Origin: JBFWIL01 sp050256015
GTDB taxonomy: Bacteria > Bacteroidota > Bacteroidia > Bacteroidales > Prolixibacteraceae
Assembly (NCBI GenBank): GCA_050256015.1
Contig: JBFWIL010000012.1
Coordinates: forward strand, 1 to 20,550
Length of the DNA: 20,550 bases
Direction: 5' to 3'
A program made the translations under genes and the position numbers. Positions 8,149-16,400 of the stretch are shown here, piece after piece. The notes beneath the pieces are model-generated. The model saw nothing but the letters and a program-made list of their open reading frames with translations. It did no database searches and was not told the origin of the DNA. Position 1 is the stretch's first letter. Each line of letters starts with the position of its first letter.

Positions 8149-8169
8149 CCTCGGGGCTCTGCCCCGGGG
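8149..8169 (+). repeat. Right-end hairpin of the IS200 element
   Basis: CCTCGGGGC (8149-8157), loop TCT, GCCCCGGGG (8161-8169). It differs from the left hairpin by one compensated base pair (A-T on the left, G-C on the right), which supports selection for structure. It begins 3 bases after the tnpA stop and ends 9 bases before the inferred junction. Confidence 0.85.
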
Positions 8170-8675
8170 TAGTTCATTTTCGAAAGCCAGATATCCGCCA
8201 GGTAATTCAAGCAATAAGTCTACCTCCCGTCCGTCCTGTGTCCGCAAATGGAAAAAGGGAAGAGGGGCCAGCATAGTTTGTACCTGTTTATAGATTTCAG
8301 CAATGACCAGGCTTTCAAACTCATTGCCTGTGATGCCCCCTCTTTTCTGTAAAACAGCCTGTATGACCCCGTTGTCCAGGTAATGAATTTTCGGGGTTTT
8401 AACCAGCCGTTTAGTCTCATTTCCCGACCATGCCGGTAATGAGATAGCCTGGTAGCTTAGCTCAAAATACCGAATGTAGCGTTGTACGGTCTTATAGCTA
8501 ATTCCAAGGTGGGTGGCAATAACGGAAGCATTGATCAGATTCCCGGTATGAATGGCAAGATAGCGCTGCAGTTTAACAAAGGGCTCCAAATCACGGAATG
8601 AAGCCAGATCACGGATATCACGTTCCAGATAAGTTCGTACATAAACTCTCAGCCAGTCGTGCCGTTCTTCATCAT

Positions 8676-8831
8676 TCATGCCGGCGTTTGATACAGAAAC
8701 CGGCGCATCTCGTCCAGTTTTTCCTGTGGAATCACTTCGATTTGGGCGACCTGTTCCCGCTCATTATTAAATTCACAATAAGGAACAAACGGGCATTCTG
8801 CTATTCTGCTACGGGTTCTCCGAACGGGCAT
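8676..8831 (-). other. Possible small ORF or gene remnant (51 aa), unrecognised
   Basis: A minus-strand ATG frame begins MPVRRTRSRIAECPFVPYCE and ends EKLDEMRRFLYQTPA. Its TGA overlaps the first in-frame ATG of the DUF4143 remnant (ATGA). It lies between two broken genes. The overlapping frame that extends the DUF4143 remnant (DAPVSVSNAG before MNDEE) competes with it. I do not recognise the product; it may be the tail of a lost gene or a chance frame. Confidence 0.2.
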
Positions 8832-8862
8832 TTGGATATGGCATTGACCAGGTCAGCATTCC

Positions 8863-9120
8863 GGTGTTTTCTGAAATTTTAAGCAGGCTTGCTATTTCAC
8901 GGTAACTTTTTCCTTCCAGCTTTGAAAGTTTAAAGATTTCTCTCCGCCTTTCCGGTAACTTATTGATCTTCTCTGATAAATAACGCTCAAATTCCCAATA
9001 TTCCACCTCATTTGCAGCAGAATCATCATTTGCAGCATAATCTGAGAGCAATGAATCCAGATATTTTCTTTTAGAATACAGTTTTCGAAGGTGGTCGTAA
9101 ATCTGATTCTTTGCAATGGA
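8863..9120 (-). pseudogene. Truncated ECF sigma-70 family factor
   Basis: The minus-strand frame from 9120 encodes SIAKNQIYDHLRKLYSKRKY, an acidic linker DYAANDDSAANEVEYWEFE, then sigma region 4 (ERYLSEKINKLPERRREIF, LEGKSYREIASLLKISENT). A TAA at 9121-9123 stands directly before IAKNQIYDHLRK, the end of region 2, so most of region 2 is missing. After KISENT the expected second helix of region 4.2 is replaced by unrelated sequence to TAG. Both ends are lost, so it cannot act as a sigma factor. Factors of this type usually precede fecR-susCD genes, so this may be debris of a second such locus. Confidence 0.75.
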
Positions 9121-9217
9121 TTACAATATTTTTTATTAATCAAGACCTTCTGAATTTCAGAAATATCTTTGACTTTTTGAAAAATTACAGCAGTTTTGAG
9201 TTCTCGTTGGGAAGGAA

Positions 9218-9574
9218 CTATTTTTCATGTCCCATAATTTGATTATTGTCAAGTTCAATCAAATCATATCGATCAAAGAGTTGAATAATGGTATCAAAAT
9301 ATTTTTCAAATAAAATAAGTAAGTCTCTGTTTATAATGTTACCGGTTGTAACCAATAATAATTTTGAAGGTACCCCTTTAATCAGATGAGAATCCAGGAA
9401 GTCAGAATCCTTGGTAATCACAATACGACCTTGATCAATGGAAATCTTTCTGATCTCCTTATCTGTTGTTCTTTCCTTATCCGGTAAGTCGTCTGTATGC
9501 AGGATATCGTGTCCTTTCGCTTTTAAAGCAATGGCGAGCCTGAATGGTAAGTTGGCATCGATAAGGAATTTCAT
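9218..9574 (-). CDS. DUF5615 PIN-like protein, putative toxin of a DUF433/DUF5615 pair
   Basis: 118 residues from ATG at 9574, whose first bases overlap the stop of the upstream DUF433 gene (ATGA). This coupling and the motif MKFLIDANLPF at the N-terminus fix the start; a longer frame to 9631 would cover the partner. DUF5615 proteins have a PIN-like nuclease fold. Acidic residues D6 (LIDANLP) and D56/D58 (TKDSDFLDS) fit the metal site. By family context it would be an RNA-cleaving toxin neutralised by the DUF433 protein, but activity is inferred. The frame looks intact, unlike its decayed neighbours. Confidence 0.85.
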   Translation of the reverse strand: MKFLIDANLPFRLAIALKAKGHDILHTDDLPDKERTTDKEIRKISIDQGRIVITKDSDFLDSHLIKGVPSKLLLVTTGNIINRDLLILFEKYFDTIIQLFDRYDLIELDNNQIMGHEK

Positions 9575-9819
9575 GCGACAATCCGTTGTATTGTCTTTAC
9601 TTTTGATAGTTGAGATGCAAATGCCAGACAAGCTTTAATATCTTTAGATTCAAGCGCGGGATAATCCTCCAAGATCTCGTTTTCGCTCATGCCTGCTGAA
9701 AGCAAATCAAGAATTAAATGAACCGTATACCGGGTATTACGAATCGTTGGTCTGCCGTGACAAATATCGGGATTGATCGTGATTCTTGTCAATAATTGCC
9801 TGTCCATACTTTTTTTCAT
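9571..9819 (-). CDS. DUF433 protein, putative antitoxin
   Basis: 82 residues if started at ATG 9819; an ATG at 9807 (MDRQLLTRITINP) is equally plausible. The DUF433 core is clear: RITINPDICHGRPTIRNTRY, then LLSAGMSENEILEDYPALES and DIKACLAFA. It forms a small winged-helix/HTH-like domain. The gene overlaps the DUF5615 gene by 4 bases; this gene order (DUF433 first) is typical of such two-gene modules on bacterial chromosomes. It probably binds and inactivates the toxin and may repress its own promoter. The sequence upstream on the minus strand is very AT-rich, as expected for a promoter, but I cannot place boxes with confidence. Confidence 0.88.
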   Translation of the reverse strand: MKKSMDRQLLTRITINPDICHGRPTIRNTRYTVHLILDLLSAGMSENEILEDYPALESKDIKACLAFASQLSKVKTIQRIVA

Positions 9820-9844
9820 AAATATACGAAAAAATTAAGATTAA

Positions 9845-10031
9845 TCATCAAAAAACCGAGGGGATATACCGTTTCCTGTTTCCGGGTATGGGTATTCAGC
9901 CTATACAGAAAGCTGTCGGCCGCTTCCTGTTTGGGATAGTCAGGCCGGTAATTGCGGGTTATGGTATCGTAATCCTTAATAGTCAGGTAGCTATTTCTGC
10001 AGGTGAGTAGGGGCTTGTCAGGCGTGTCCAA
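9845..10031 (-). other. Possible coding remnant, unrecognised
   Basis: A minus-strand frame from a TTG overlapping the end of the PIN gene reads DTPDKPLLTCRNSYLTIKDY, then DTITRNYRPDYPKQEAADSF and LYRLNTHTRKQETVYPLGF. It then turns AT-rich and stops at 9816. Third positions are GC-rich until about 9850, which suggests once-coding sequence, but I do not recognise a family. It could also be chance. Confidence 0.25.
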
Positions 10032-10446
10032 GTTCAGCCAGCAACTCTTCTGCCGTATAAACAGGCAACTGGGAGATGGCTTCTTTTTTCAGTTTTTTAT
10101 CAGCGGAAATGAAGTAATCGAGCCCAAATTTTATCGCTGTATAGTACTGCAGTGCATCTTCAATATCTTCCATACTGCTGTTCAGCGCTATCAGCGCCGT
10201 GGTATGATCGCTGTCTATGATCTGCACGTCATTCAGCAGGGTTAACAGTAACTGTTTTACCTGCCGGGGGCTGTAAGCCTGGCTGGTATAGTAACCAGTA
10301 ATGTGCAGAACTGCCGGAGTGGTATATAATCTAATCTTTCCGTTCAGTGCGAGTTGAATGAGATCATTGGCGTACCCAAAATCGGCTCGCTGAAGCATGA
10401 GGTCCAGGAGAAAATGGGCATCAAGGAAAACTTTAAATTTTTTGAC
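10018..10446 (-). CDS. PIN-domain protein lacking a recognisable start codon (possibly inactive)
   Basis: The frame from about 10446 encodes VKKFKVFLDAHFLLDLMLQR, then NSSMEDIEDALQYYTAIKFG, DYFISADKKL and a C-terminal AEELLAELGHA. This matches PIN-domain proteins: D in FLDAH, the acidic pair in MEDIEDALQ, and D in FISADKK are the expected metal ligands. The first in-frame ATG (10398) lies after the first catalytic Asp, and no ATG, GTG or TTG precedes VKKFK before an upstream TAA. Either a rare start is used or the start was lost; inserting one base would account for it (ATCGGTC versus ATGGTC). The asparagine usual after LD-A/T is His here. No paired antitoxin gene is visible. Confidence 0.55.
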   Translation of the reverse strand, partial: VKKFKVFLDAHFLLDLMLQRADFGYANDLIQLALNGKIRLYTTPAVLHITGYYTSQAYSPRQVKQLLLTLLNDVQIIDSDHTTALIALNSSMEDIEDALQYYTAIKFGLDYFISADKKLKKEAISQLPVYTAEELLAELGHA

Positions 10447-10448
10447 CG

Positions 10449-10681
10449 ATGAAGAAGATCGTCTTGTTTATGGTCATGCTTTTTGCGGGCAGCATGGTGT
10501 TTGCCCAGCAAAAACCGGACGGCAGGTTCCGGATTTTAATTTCTTTTTTGACACGGAGGAGTTCGACCGCTTACAAAAAGAGTTCAGGGAACATTTTGAT
10601 CAGGATCCCGGTGATGCTGATGTAAAACCTCAAAAAATGGGTTTAACGGAAGGAATGAATTTGCTGGTTTTTATCCCGTGA
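10449..10681 (+). pseudogene. Frameshifted gene for a small exported protein
   Basis: ATG at 10449 gives a convincing signal peptide (MKKIVLFMVMLFAGSMVFAQ) and then runs into non-protein-like sequence to a stop at 10625. A frame shifted by one base continues with DFNFFFDTEEFDRLQKEFRE, HFDQDPGDADVKPQKMGL and TEGMNLLVFIP to TGA at 10681. The switch falls at an A5 run (10510-10514); one extra A would join them into about 77 residues. I do not recognise the protein. It diverges from the PIN gene, and a hairpin terminator follows 11 bases after its end. Confidence 0.45.
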
Positions 10682-10691
10682 AATCTGTAAT

Positions 10692-10736
10692 AACAGGAGT
10701 TCCTGCCGGGCACTGCGTGCCGCAGGAACTCCTGTT
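10692..10736. terminator. Large hairpin between converging genes, probable bidirectional terminator
   Basis: A 14-bp perfect stem ACAGGAGTTCCTGC / GCAGGAACTCCTGT (10693-10706 with 10722-10735), extended by an A-T pair. It has a further inner stem GGCAC/GTGCC around TGC, separated by a 2-base bulge. It starts 11 bases after the plus-strand frame ends and sits 2 bases beyond the stop of the minus-strand EEP gene. T-tracts are short on both sides (TGTTTATT on plus). Confidence 0.75.
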
Positions 10737-10738
10737 TA

Positions 10739-11578
10739 TTAGTTGATTGTTGTCCGGATGACTACGGGCTGATGATCAGAAGGATAATGTTGTTCGTAGC
10801 TGTCGGTCAGGACAGCATATTTCAGCACCTTAATCTCATCACTGACAAAGATATAGTCGATCCGGTTTCTCATGGGGGCGTTCAAGTCAAAGCTATTGAA
10901 AGTTCCTTCAGGTCCGTAGGGTGCCAAGGCGGATACTTCACGGGAATCATGCAGTAACGATTTTATGGTCCGTACCTGCTCCGTTTCGGGGGTAGAGTTT
11001 AGATCACCCACGCAAAAAACAGGAGCAGCACCTGCAATTTCAGCGATCTTTTCAACCATTAGTTTTCCCGATTCTTTTCTGGCCTGTACTCCCTGATGAT
11101 CGAAATGGACGCAAAAGAAATAAAATTCTTTCCCGGTTTTCATATCTCTGAACTTTGTCCAGGAACAGATCCTCCTGCAGGCAGCATCCCAGCCAAAAGA
11201 TGGTTCATCAGGTGTTTCACTGAGCCAGAAATCGCCGTTTTCAATCAACTTAAAGCGGTCTTTGCGGTAAAAAATGGCAGAATGTTCCCCGGCCTGTTTC
11301 CCATCGTCACGGCCTGCTCCCACGTAAGCATACTCCTTCATCTCACAGAGATCGTTCAATTGATCAATTAAGCCTTCCTGGGTTCCAAAAATGTCAAATT
11401 CATGATAGCGGATCAGTGCCTTGACCTGCTCCTTCCGGTTAGGCCAGGCATTTACCCCGTCTCCCGGATTATTATAACGAAGGTTGTAGGTGGCTACAAT
11501 GACCGGATCGCTTTTTTGGGCATATAGACCACCAATTGCTCCAATGAACAGGACAACCGCTAAAAGATATTTTGTCAT
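10739..11578 (-). CDS. Exported endonuclease/exonuclease/phosphatase (EEP) fold hydrolase
   Basis: 279 residues from ATG at 11578, chosen because it places a signal peptide (MTKYLLAVVLFIGAIGGLYA, then Q) at the N-terminus; a longer frame to 11668 would bury it. EEP-superfamily metal-dependent phosphoesterase: N32 (ATYNLRYN), E68 (GTQEG), H158 (VHFDHQG), D192/N194 (VGDLNSTPE), RIDYIF, and the catalytic D268-H269 near the end (YPSDHQPV). Relatives cleave phosphodiesters or phosphomonoesters in nucleic acids, lipids, inositol phosphates or sugars; the substrate is not readable here. It is the last gene of the sigma-fecR-susC-susD locus, about 100 bases after susD, so it probably acts on the imported ligand in the periplasm or at the surface. 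Confidence 0.88.
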   Translation of the reverse strand: MTKYLLAVVLFIGAIGGLYAQKSDPVIVATYNLRYNNPGDGVNAWPNRKEQVKALIRYHEFDIFGTQEGLIDQLNDLCEMKEYAYVGAGRDDGKQAGEHSAIFYRKDRFKLIENGDFWLSETPDEPSFGWDAACRRICSWTKFRDMKTGKEFYFFCVHFDHQGVQARKESGKLMVEKIAEIAGAAPVFCVGDLNSTPETEQVRTIKSLLHDSREVSALAPYGPEGTFNSFDLNAPMRNRIDYIFVSDEIKVLKYAVLTDSYEQHYPSDHQPVVIRTTIN

Positions 11579-11681
11579 CCGTAAATAATTTATTTTTAAA
11601 GGCCGGATGGCGCTTCCCTCTGGTATTTCCACCAGCATTCGTATTTTTTGTAGCCATGTTTGTTCCATATCTGTAAGGTTT

Positions 11682-13481
11682 TTATTCCCATCCGGGATTT
11701 TGTTTCAGGTTCGGGTTTTCCAGTAAATTTTCTTTAGGGATTGGGTACAAATACCGTTTATCATCCCATATCCGGGGGATGTTGTCCAGCCAGGTCAATT
11801 CGCCCGATGTTCCGTTGGTCAGCCGCTGCGGATTCGTTTCCCCGTTTATCGTTGGCCCCACGGCCACAAAATCATAAGTCACCTCGGGCAACGGGTTTGG
11901 CGTTTCATTGACAAAGATAACATCATCGGTGCCATCTTCATTCAGGTCCATGGGGATATTTAATGCTGGAACGTAAAAACCCCGCCAGTTAATGGCCATA
12001 AGTTCCCCTTTCTTCCAGCGGATAAGATCGTAAAAACGGAAACCTTCCATGACCAGTTCAATGCCTCTTTCCCTTCTTATTTCAAGAATGGATGGATCAC
12101 TGATCTCAGGGAAATAGGCAGACTGGAGATCAGTATCCACGATGGTGGGTTTTGCCGTTAGCCCTCCGGTAATCCCGGCCCTGGAGCGCAGCGCCCCGAT
12201 CGTCTGTGCCCAGTCTGTATCCGTTAATGTCCCCAGTTCAGCCTTTGCTTCGGCATAGTTCAGAAGCACTTCGGCATAACGAAAAACAGGAACCGAATTG
12301 TCATTATAGGCTCCCCGGTCGTAATAGGTGTCATCCAGGCACCATTTGATCGGCTGGTAACCGGTAAGGGTATAGCCAAAATCCGGTGGAGCGGGAACAG
12401 CCTGTCCTCCGTCCACCCGGGTGTAATCACCAAGACGGATCGTTTGTTTCAGACGCCGGTCCCTGTTTTTTACCTCATCGGCAAAAACGGTGGTTTCATA
12501 ATCTGTTTTACCGGTAAAGGGTGTTCCGTCCAAATTCAGGTAAGTATTGACAAATGTCCGGCTTAAATTGGCCTTAATTCCAAAAGTCGGGCTGGTATAT
12601 TTCCAGTTGGCATCGTTCAGGATACTTAAATCCTTGTCCATGACATCCGCCAGCATGACTTCCGTGTTTACCGGTTCACTGCTGATAAATATGTTCCGGT
12701 ACGATTTTTCCGAACCACCAGTATTGTCCAGTTGAAAGCCGGAATGTTCCATAACTTCCCCGGCAGCGCCGGCTGCTTCTTCCAGCCAGGAAGCAGCTGT
12801 TGACTGCAACCCGTATCCGGTGTGGTATTTCCGGAAAGTTCCTTCAAAAAGGCACACCCGGGATTTGAAGGCATAAGCGACCCATTTGGTGATCAGGCTA
12901 CTCGTGGGATCACTGGTCAGGGCAATATGATCGCATGCATAATTCATATCGGCCAGTACCGAATCCATGACCAGTGTGCGGGGATCCCTTCCGGCATAAA
13001 GCAGGCCTTCGTCATCTATGCCCGGAACCTTGCTGACCCAGGGAACATCCCCAAAGCGCTTTACTTTTTCAAAATAGAAAAATGCCCTGAAGAACCGGGC
13101 AAGGCCGATATAATTCTCCCTGGTAGCCAATGCTACTTCTTCCCGGGTGCAGTTTTTAATAAAATAATTGATATTCCTGAGCTCTTTCCAGTCCCATCCC
13201 GAACTTTGGGTGGCACCGTAACTGCTGGTCAGGAATCTGGATATGGAATTGCTGACGATGTAATCCGATATGTCATCGCCCAGGTAAACGTCTGATGCAG
13301 AAGGCAAAATGTCGTAAAATGAATTTGAATACAATGCAAGACCGTCTTCGGTGTTAAATACAGGTTCTTTGGATACTTCCGATTTCGGAAGCTCTTCCAT
13401 CTCGCATGAAGCAAACAGACATGCAGCGATCAGAAGATATAACAATTGATAGCTTTTCATAATGACGAATTTATTTTTCAT
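11682..13481 (-). CDS. SusD/RagB-family nutrient-binding outer-membrane lipoprotein
   Basis: 599 residues from 13481; an ATG at 13460 (MKSYQLLYLLIAACLFASC) is an equally good start and leaves a more usual 27-base gap after susC. Lipobox FASC puts the lipidated Cys at residue 26, and the acidic residues just after it are typical of surface-exposed lipoproteins in this phylum. Family marks are the N-terminal RagB-like segment (VFNTEDGLALYSNSFYDILP), helical repeats (ARFFRAFFYFEKVKRFGDVP, RYAEVLLNYAEAKAELG), ERGIELVMEGFRFYDLIRW, and the closing IPKENLLENPNLKQNPGWE. SusD acts as a lid on the SusC barrel and captures ligand. Substrate cannot be told from sequence. Confidence 0.95.
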   Translation of the reverse strand: MKNKFVIMKSYQLLYLLIAACLFASCEMEELPKSEVSKEPVFNTEDGLALYSNSFYDILPSASDVYLGDDISDYIVSNSISRFLTSSYGATQSSGWDWKELRNINYFIKNCTREEVALATRENYIGLARFFRAFFYFEKVKRFGDVPWVSKVPGIDDEGLLYAGRDPRTLVMDSVLADMNYACDHIALTSDPTSSLITKWVAYAFKSRVCLFEGTFRKYHTGYGLQSTAASWLEEAAGAAGEVMEHSGFQLDNTGGSEKSYRNIFISSEPVNTEVMLADVMDKDLSILNDANWKYTSPTFGIKANLSRTFVNTYLNLDGTPFTGKTDYETTVFADEVKNRDRRLKQTIRLGDYTRVDGGQAVPAPPDFGYTLTGYQPIKWCLDDTYYDRGAYNDNSVPVFRYAEVLLNYAEAKAELGTLTDTDWAQTIGALRSRAGITGGLTAKPTIVDTDLQSAYFPEISDPSILEIRRERGIELVMEGFRFYDLIRWKKGELMAINWRGFYVPALNIPMDLNEDGTDDVIFVNETPNPLPEVTYDFVAVGPTINGETNPQRLTNGTSGELTWLDNIPRIWDDKRYLYPIPKENLLENPNLKQNPGWE

Positions 13482-13487
13482 GTTCGG

Positions 13488-16400
13488 TTAAAATGTTGCT
13501 GAAATTCCGAAAGACCAGGTTTTCAATATCGGATAATTGTAAATATTCCCTTTGTTTTCAGAGGTCAAGTCTGTATCCGACTTCCCGATATTCTCCACAT
13601 CGAAATCCTCCGTTTTCCGGTACAACGGAGACCATGACCAGAGATTTTCGCCGGAGACGTATATTTTTACATGGCTGACAAACGACACTCCCTGCAGTAA
13701 GGAAGCGGGAAGGGAATAGCCTAACTGGATATTTTTTAACCGGATGTAAGCCACGTTCTGGAGATAACGGGTTTGTTTCTGATCCAACTCTCCATCCCAG
13801 TTGGCTACATAACCTCGGTACCGGGGAAGATAGGAATCCGGTTTGTCCTGCGACCAGATCCTGTTCAGGTGCCATTTGGGCATATTGTTATAAGGCCGGT
13901 TATATTGTCCCCAAAAATGGCTGGCTTCTCCCCCGGGCCACCAGTCCTGCTTGCCGACACCCTGAAAAAAGGCTGAAAAGGAAAAATTATTCCAGTCCCC
14001 GCCCAGGTTCAGTCCGAACGTGTAACGGGGGCTTGAGTTCCCGATAACTTTCAGGTCCCCGTGGTCGGTCAGCCGGTTTTGGCCGTTATCAATTTTTTCA
14101 TCGTTATTTAAATTTTTGAATTTAATATCTCCCGGCAACAGGATGTTATTGGCAGAAACTCCGATTTGCGACTGATCTGCATGGGATTGGATATCATTTT
14201 CGTCTTTGAACAGGCCTTCGGTTACATATCCCCAAATCTCACCCACTTCCATTCCCTTGTAATAGTCAGACAGCAATTTATCGGGATTGTTGTATTTGGT
14301 GATTTTCGATTTGTTGTCGGCCAGAATAAACCGGACATTGTAATTGAACGGTTTGGAAGCCAGCTTGAAACGGTCCCGCCAACGGATAGAAATTTCCCAT
14401 CCGTTGGTTTTCATATCGGCATAGTTCCCTTTAGGGATGTCGGCCCCGAAAACGGCAGGTACCGGTAAGCCCTGGGTGTACATGTTTTTTGTTTTTCGCT
14501 GGTAAATATCGGTGGTCAGGTTTAGTTTGCCTGAAATCAGATCCACGTCCAGCCCCAGGTTCTTCGTGACCGATTTTTCCCAGGTCAGCCCGTGGGGGAT
14601 GACCGTGGGCTGTGATGTTACCGCGGGACGGGTACCGTTAAGTACCCTGTCTGATTTGGAAATTTCAAACCGTTCAATGTACGAATACGGATCAACATTC
14701 CCGTTTCCCAGCGAACCGTAGGACGCCCTTAGTTTCAGGTTTGAAATGACTCTTTTGTCCACTCTCCAGAAGGGTTCGTTTGAAATGCGGTATCCGGCTG
14801 ATACCGAGGGGAAAAAACCGGTCTGGTCATCGGTCGGGAATTTGGAAGAACTGTCCAGGCGCCCGTTTGTCTCAATTAAATAGCGGTCCTTGTAACTGTA
14901 ATTGATCCGGTAAAACCAGCCGGCAGTACGCCATTTGCTGTATTCTCCGTTCACTTCCGTATTTTCGCCTATGGCCATGGAGATATTGTCGGCATCCCCA
15001 AACAGGATACCGTTCCTGGTTACCTCGTTCGAGTCAAAAGTCTTTTGCTCATAATTGTAGCCGGTCATCACTTTCAGGTAATGACCCTCTTTGAACGTGT
15101 TTTCATATTCGCCGTAAATATTGGTCGCCAGGTATCTTGTCTCGGCGTTTGCTTTCCGGATGTCGTTCGTTGTGGTTCCCACGTAGTCTGTCACCCCCTG
15201 CTTTCGGCTGTAGGGTACCTGTACCCTTCGCCTGTTATTGTTCTGGTTCGTGGTCGAGAACGTGAAATCACCGTTAACGCGCAGTTTATTTTTGAAAAGG
15301 TTTGCCGATAGCCCGGTCGTGTTCTTGACCAGGTCGCGTTTGATGATTTCCCGGTTTTTGTCGTACCACATATCCCCAACGGTATAGGCGGCCGAGTGGG
15401 TCAGTGTGCCGTCCGGGTTAAACATCAGGGAGGTCGGGTGTCCTTCATCTGCCAGGTTCCGCCAAATACCCCCGCTTTCGCCCACATTTAACGGCTGGTG
15501 GTATTTCTGCCGGGAATATTCCGTATTGTTGTTGATCTTCAGCCAATCGGTGATTTGAATGCTGCCCTTGGCCCTGAAATTATAAATGGAATAATCATCG
15601 GAATTATAACGGAACAGACCGCCCTGGTTGTTGTACCTTCCCGAAAGGTAATAATTCACGTTGTTACTGCTCCCCGAAACGGAAATATTCTGGTCAACCG
15701 ACGAGAGGTAATCTTTATAGAGTAAATCATACCAGTCCGTGTTGCCGTAATAAACGTAATTCCCGTTATTGTCCACTTCCCAGTCGGGCAGGTCCGGGTT
15801 TTCGTCATGCTCTTTGAGCTTTTCCAGGTAGTCCAGTGAAAAACTTTGCGTTTTGTTGATGGACGAGGGGATCTTGTTGTAATCGTAATAGGCATTGTAA
15901 GCTTCGCTGAACCATTTGGCATAGGTATAACCATTGGTTACAAAATCAGGAACGGCAGTGGGGCTTTTGATTCCGTAATTCAGGTTATAGCTGACGGTTA
16001 TTTTTCCTTTTTCCGGATTTTTGGTCGTGATCAGGATAATTCCAAAGGTTCCGCGGGAACCATAAATGGCTGAGGAAGCCGCATCTTTTAATACCGAGAT
16101 ACTTTCAATATCATTCGGGTTTAGCATACCAGGGTCTCCTTCCACGCCATCAATAAGGATTAATGCCGAACCGCCCTGCCCGATGGAAGAAGCTCCGCGA
16201 ACCTGGTAATCGGCGCTACGGGTAGGTTTACCGTCGGCCAGGGTAATAGTCAGGTTGGGGATCACCCCCTGAAGGGCCTGGGTAACATTGTTGACCGGTC
16301 GGTTTTCAAAAACATCGGCGCTCACCTGATCAACAGCCCCTGTCAGGTTTACTTTTGGGGTTGTTCCGTAACCCACGGCAACGATTTCGTTCAGCCAGGT

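Larger units (their letters stand above)
7602..8178 (+). mobile_element. Complete IS200-type insertion sequence (single tnpA, no tnpB)
   Basis: 577 bp. The ends are placed by restoring the interrupted host gene; one T can be assigned to either side, so 7601-8177 is equally possible. There are no target duplications and no terminal inverted repeats, as expected for HUH/Y1 elements. Instead each end has a subterminal imperfect hairpin of the same shape (7612-7632 and 8149-8169). The left flank is TTTTAAT and the right end reads TTCATT before the flank, a plausible cleavage-site pair. It carries one transposase gene in the orientation opposite to the gene it interrupts. Confidence 0.9.
7434..8679 (-). 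pseudogene. DUF4143-type ATPase gene, 5'-truncated and split by an IS200 element
   Basis: Two minus-strand pieces belong to one gene. The upstream piece (8679 to about 8179) encodes 167 residues beginning MNDEERHDWLRVYVRTYLERD and running through KTPKIHYLDNGVIQAVL, TGNEFESLVIAEIYKQ and REVDLLLELPGGYLAFE. The downstream piece (about 7600 to 7434) encodes IKMAENVGKQDARHL, then LDKPLLHAFVLSNDL and ITAVHAAYFLG before TAG. Together they match the middle and C-terminal DUF4143 domain of the archaeal/bacterial AAA-type family that normally has about 390 residues. The N-terminal ATPase half with the Walker motifs is missing. The insertion adds a 17-residue nonsense tail to the first piece. Deleting 577 bp restores FE-IKM exactly. 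The protein is almost certainly not functional. Confidence 0.85.

Noticed and set aside
8079..8276. Plus-strand frame overlapping the tnpA end and the DUF4143 fragment
   Set aside because: It crosses the IS right junction and matches neither side's real frame.
11582..11668. N-terminal extension of the EEP hydrolase
   Set aside because: It would place about 30 hydrophilic residues before a normal signal peptide; the ATG at 11578 has an A/T-rich upstream region and fits better.
12822..13295. 157-codon plus-strand frame opposite susD
   Set aside because: It lies wholly inside a well-supported SusD gene on the other strand and shows no family motif.
13558..16073. Several 60-105 codon frames opposite or within susC
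   Set aside because: All are antisense or shifted shadows of the SusC reading frame.
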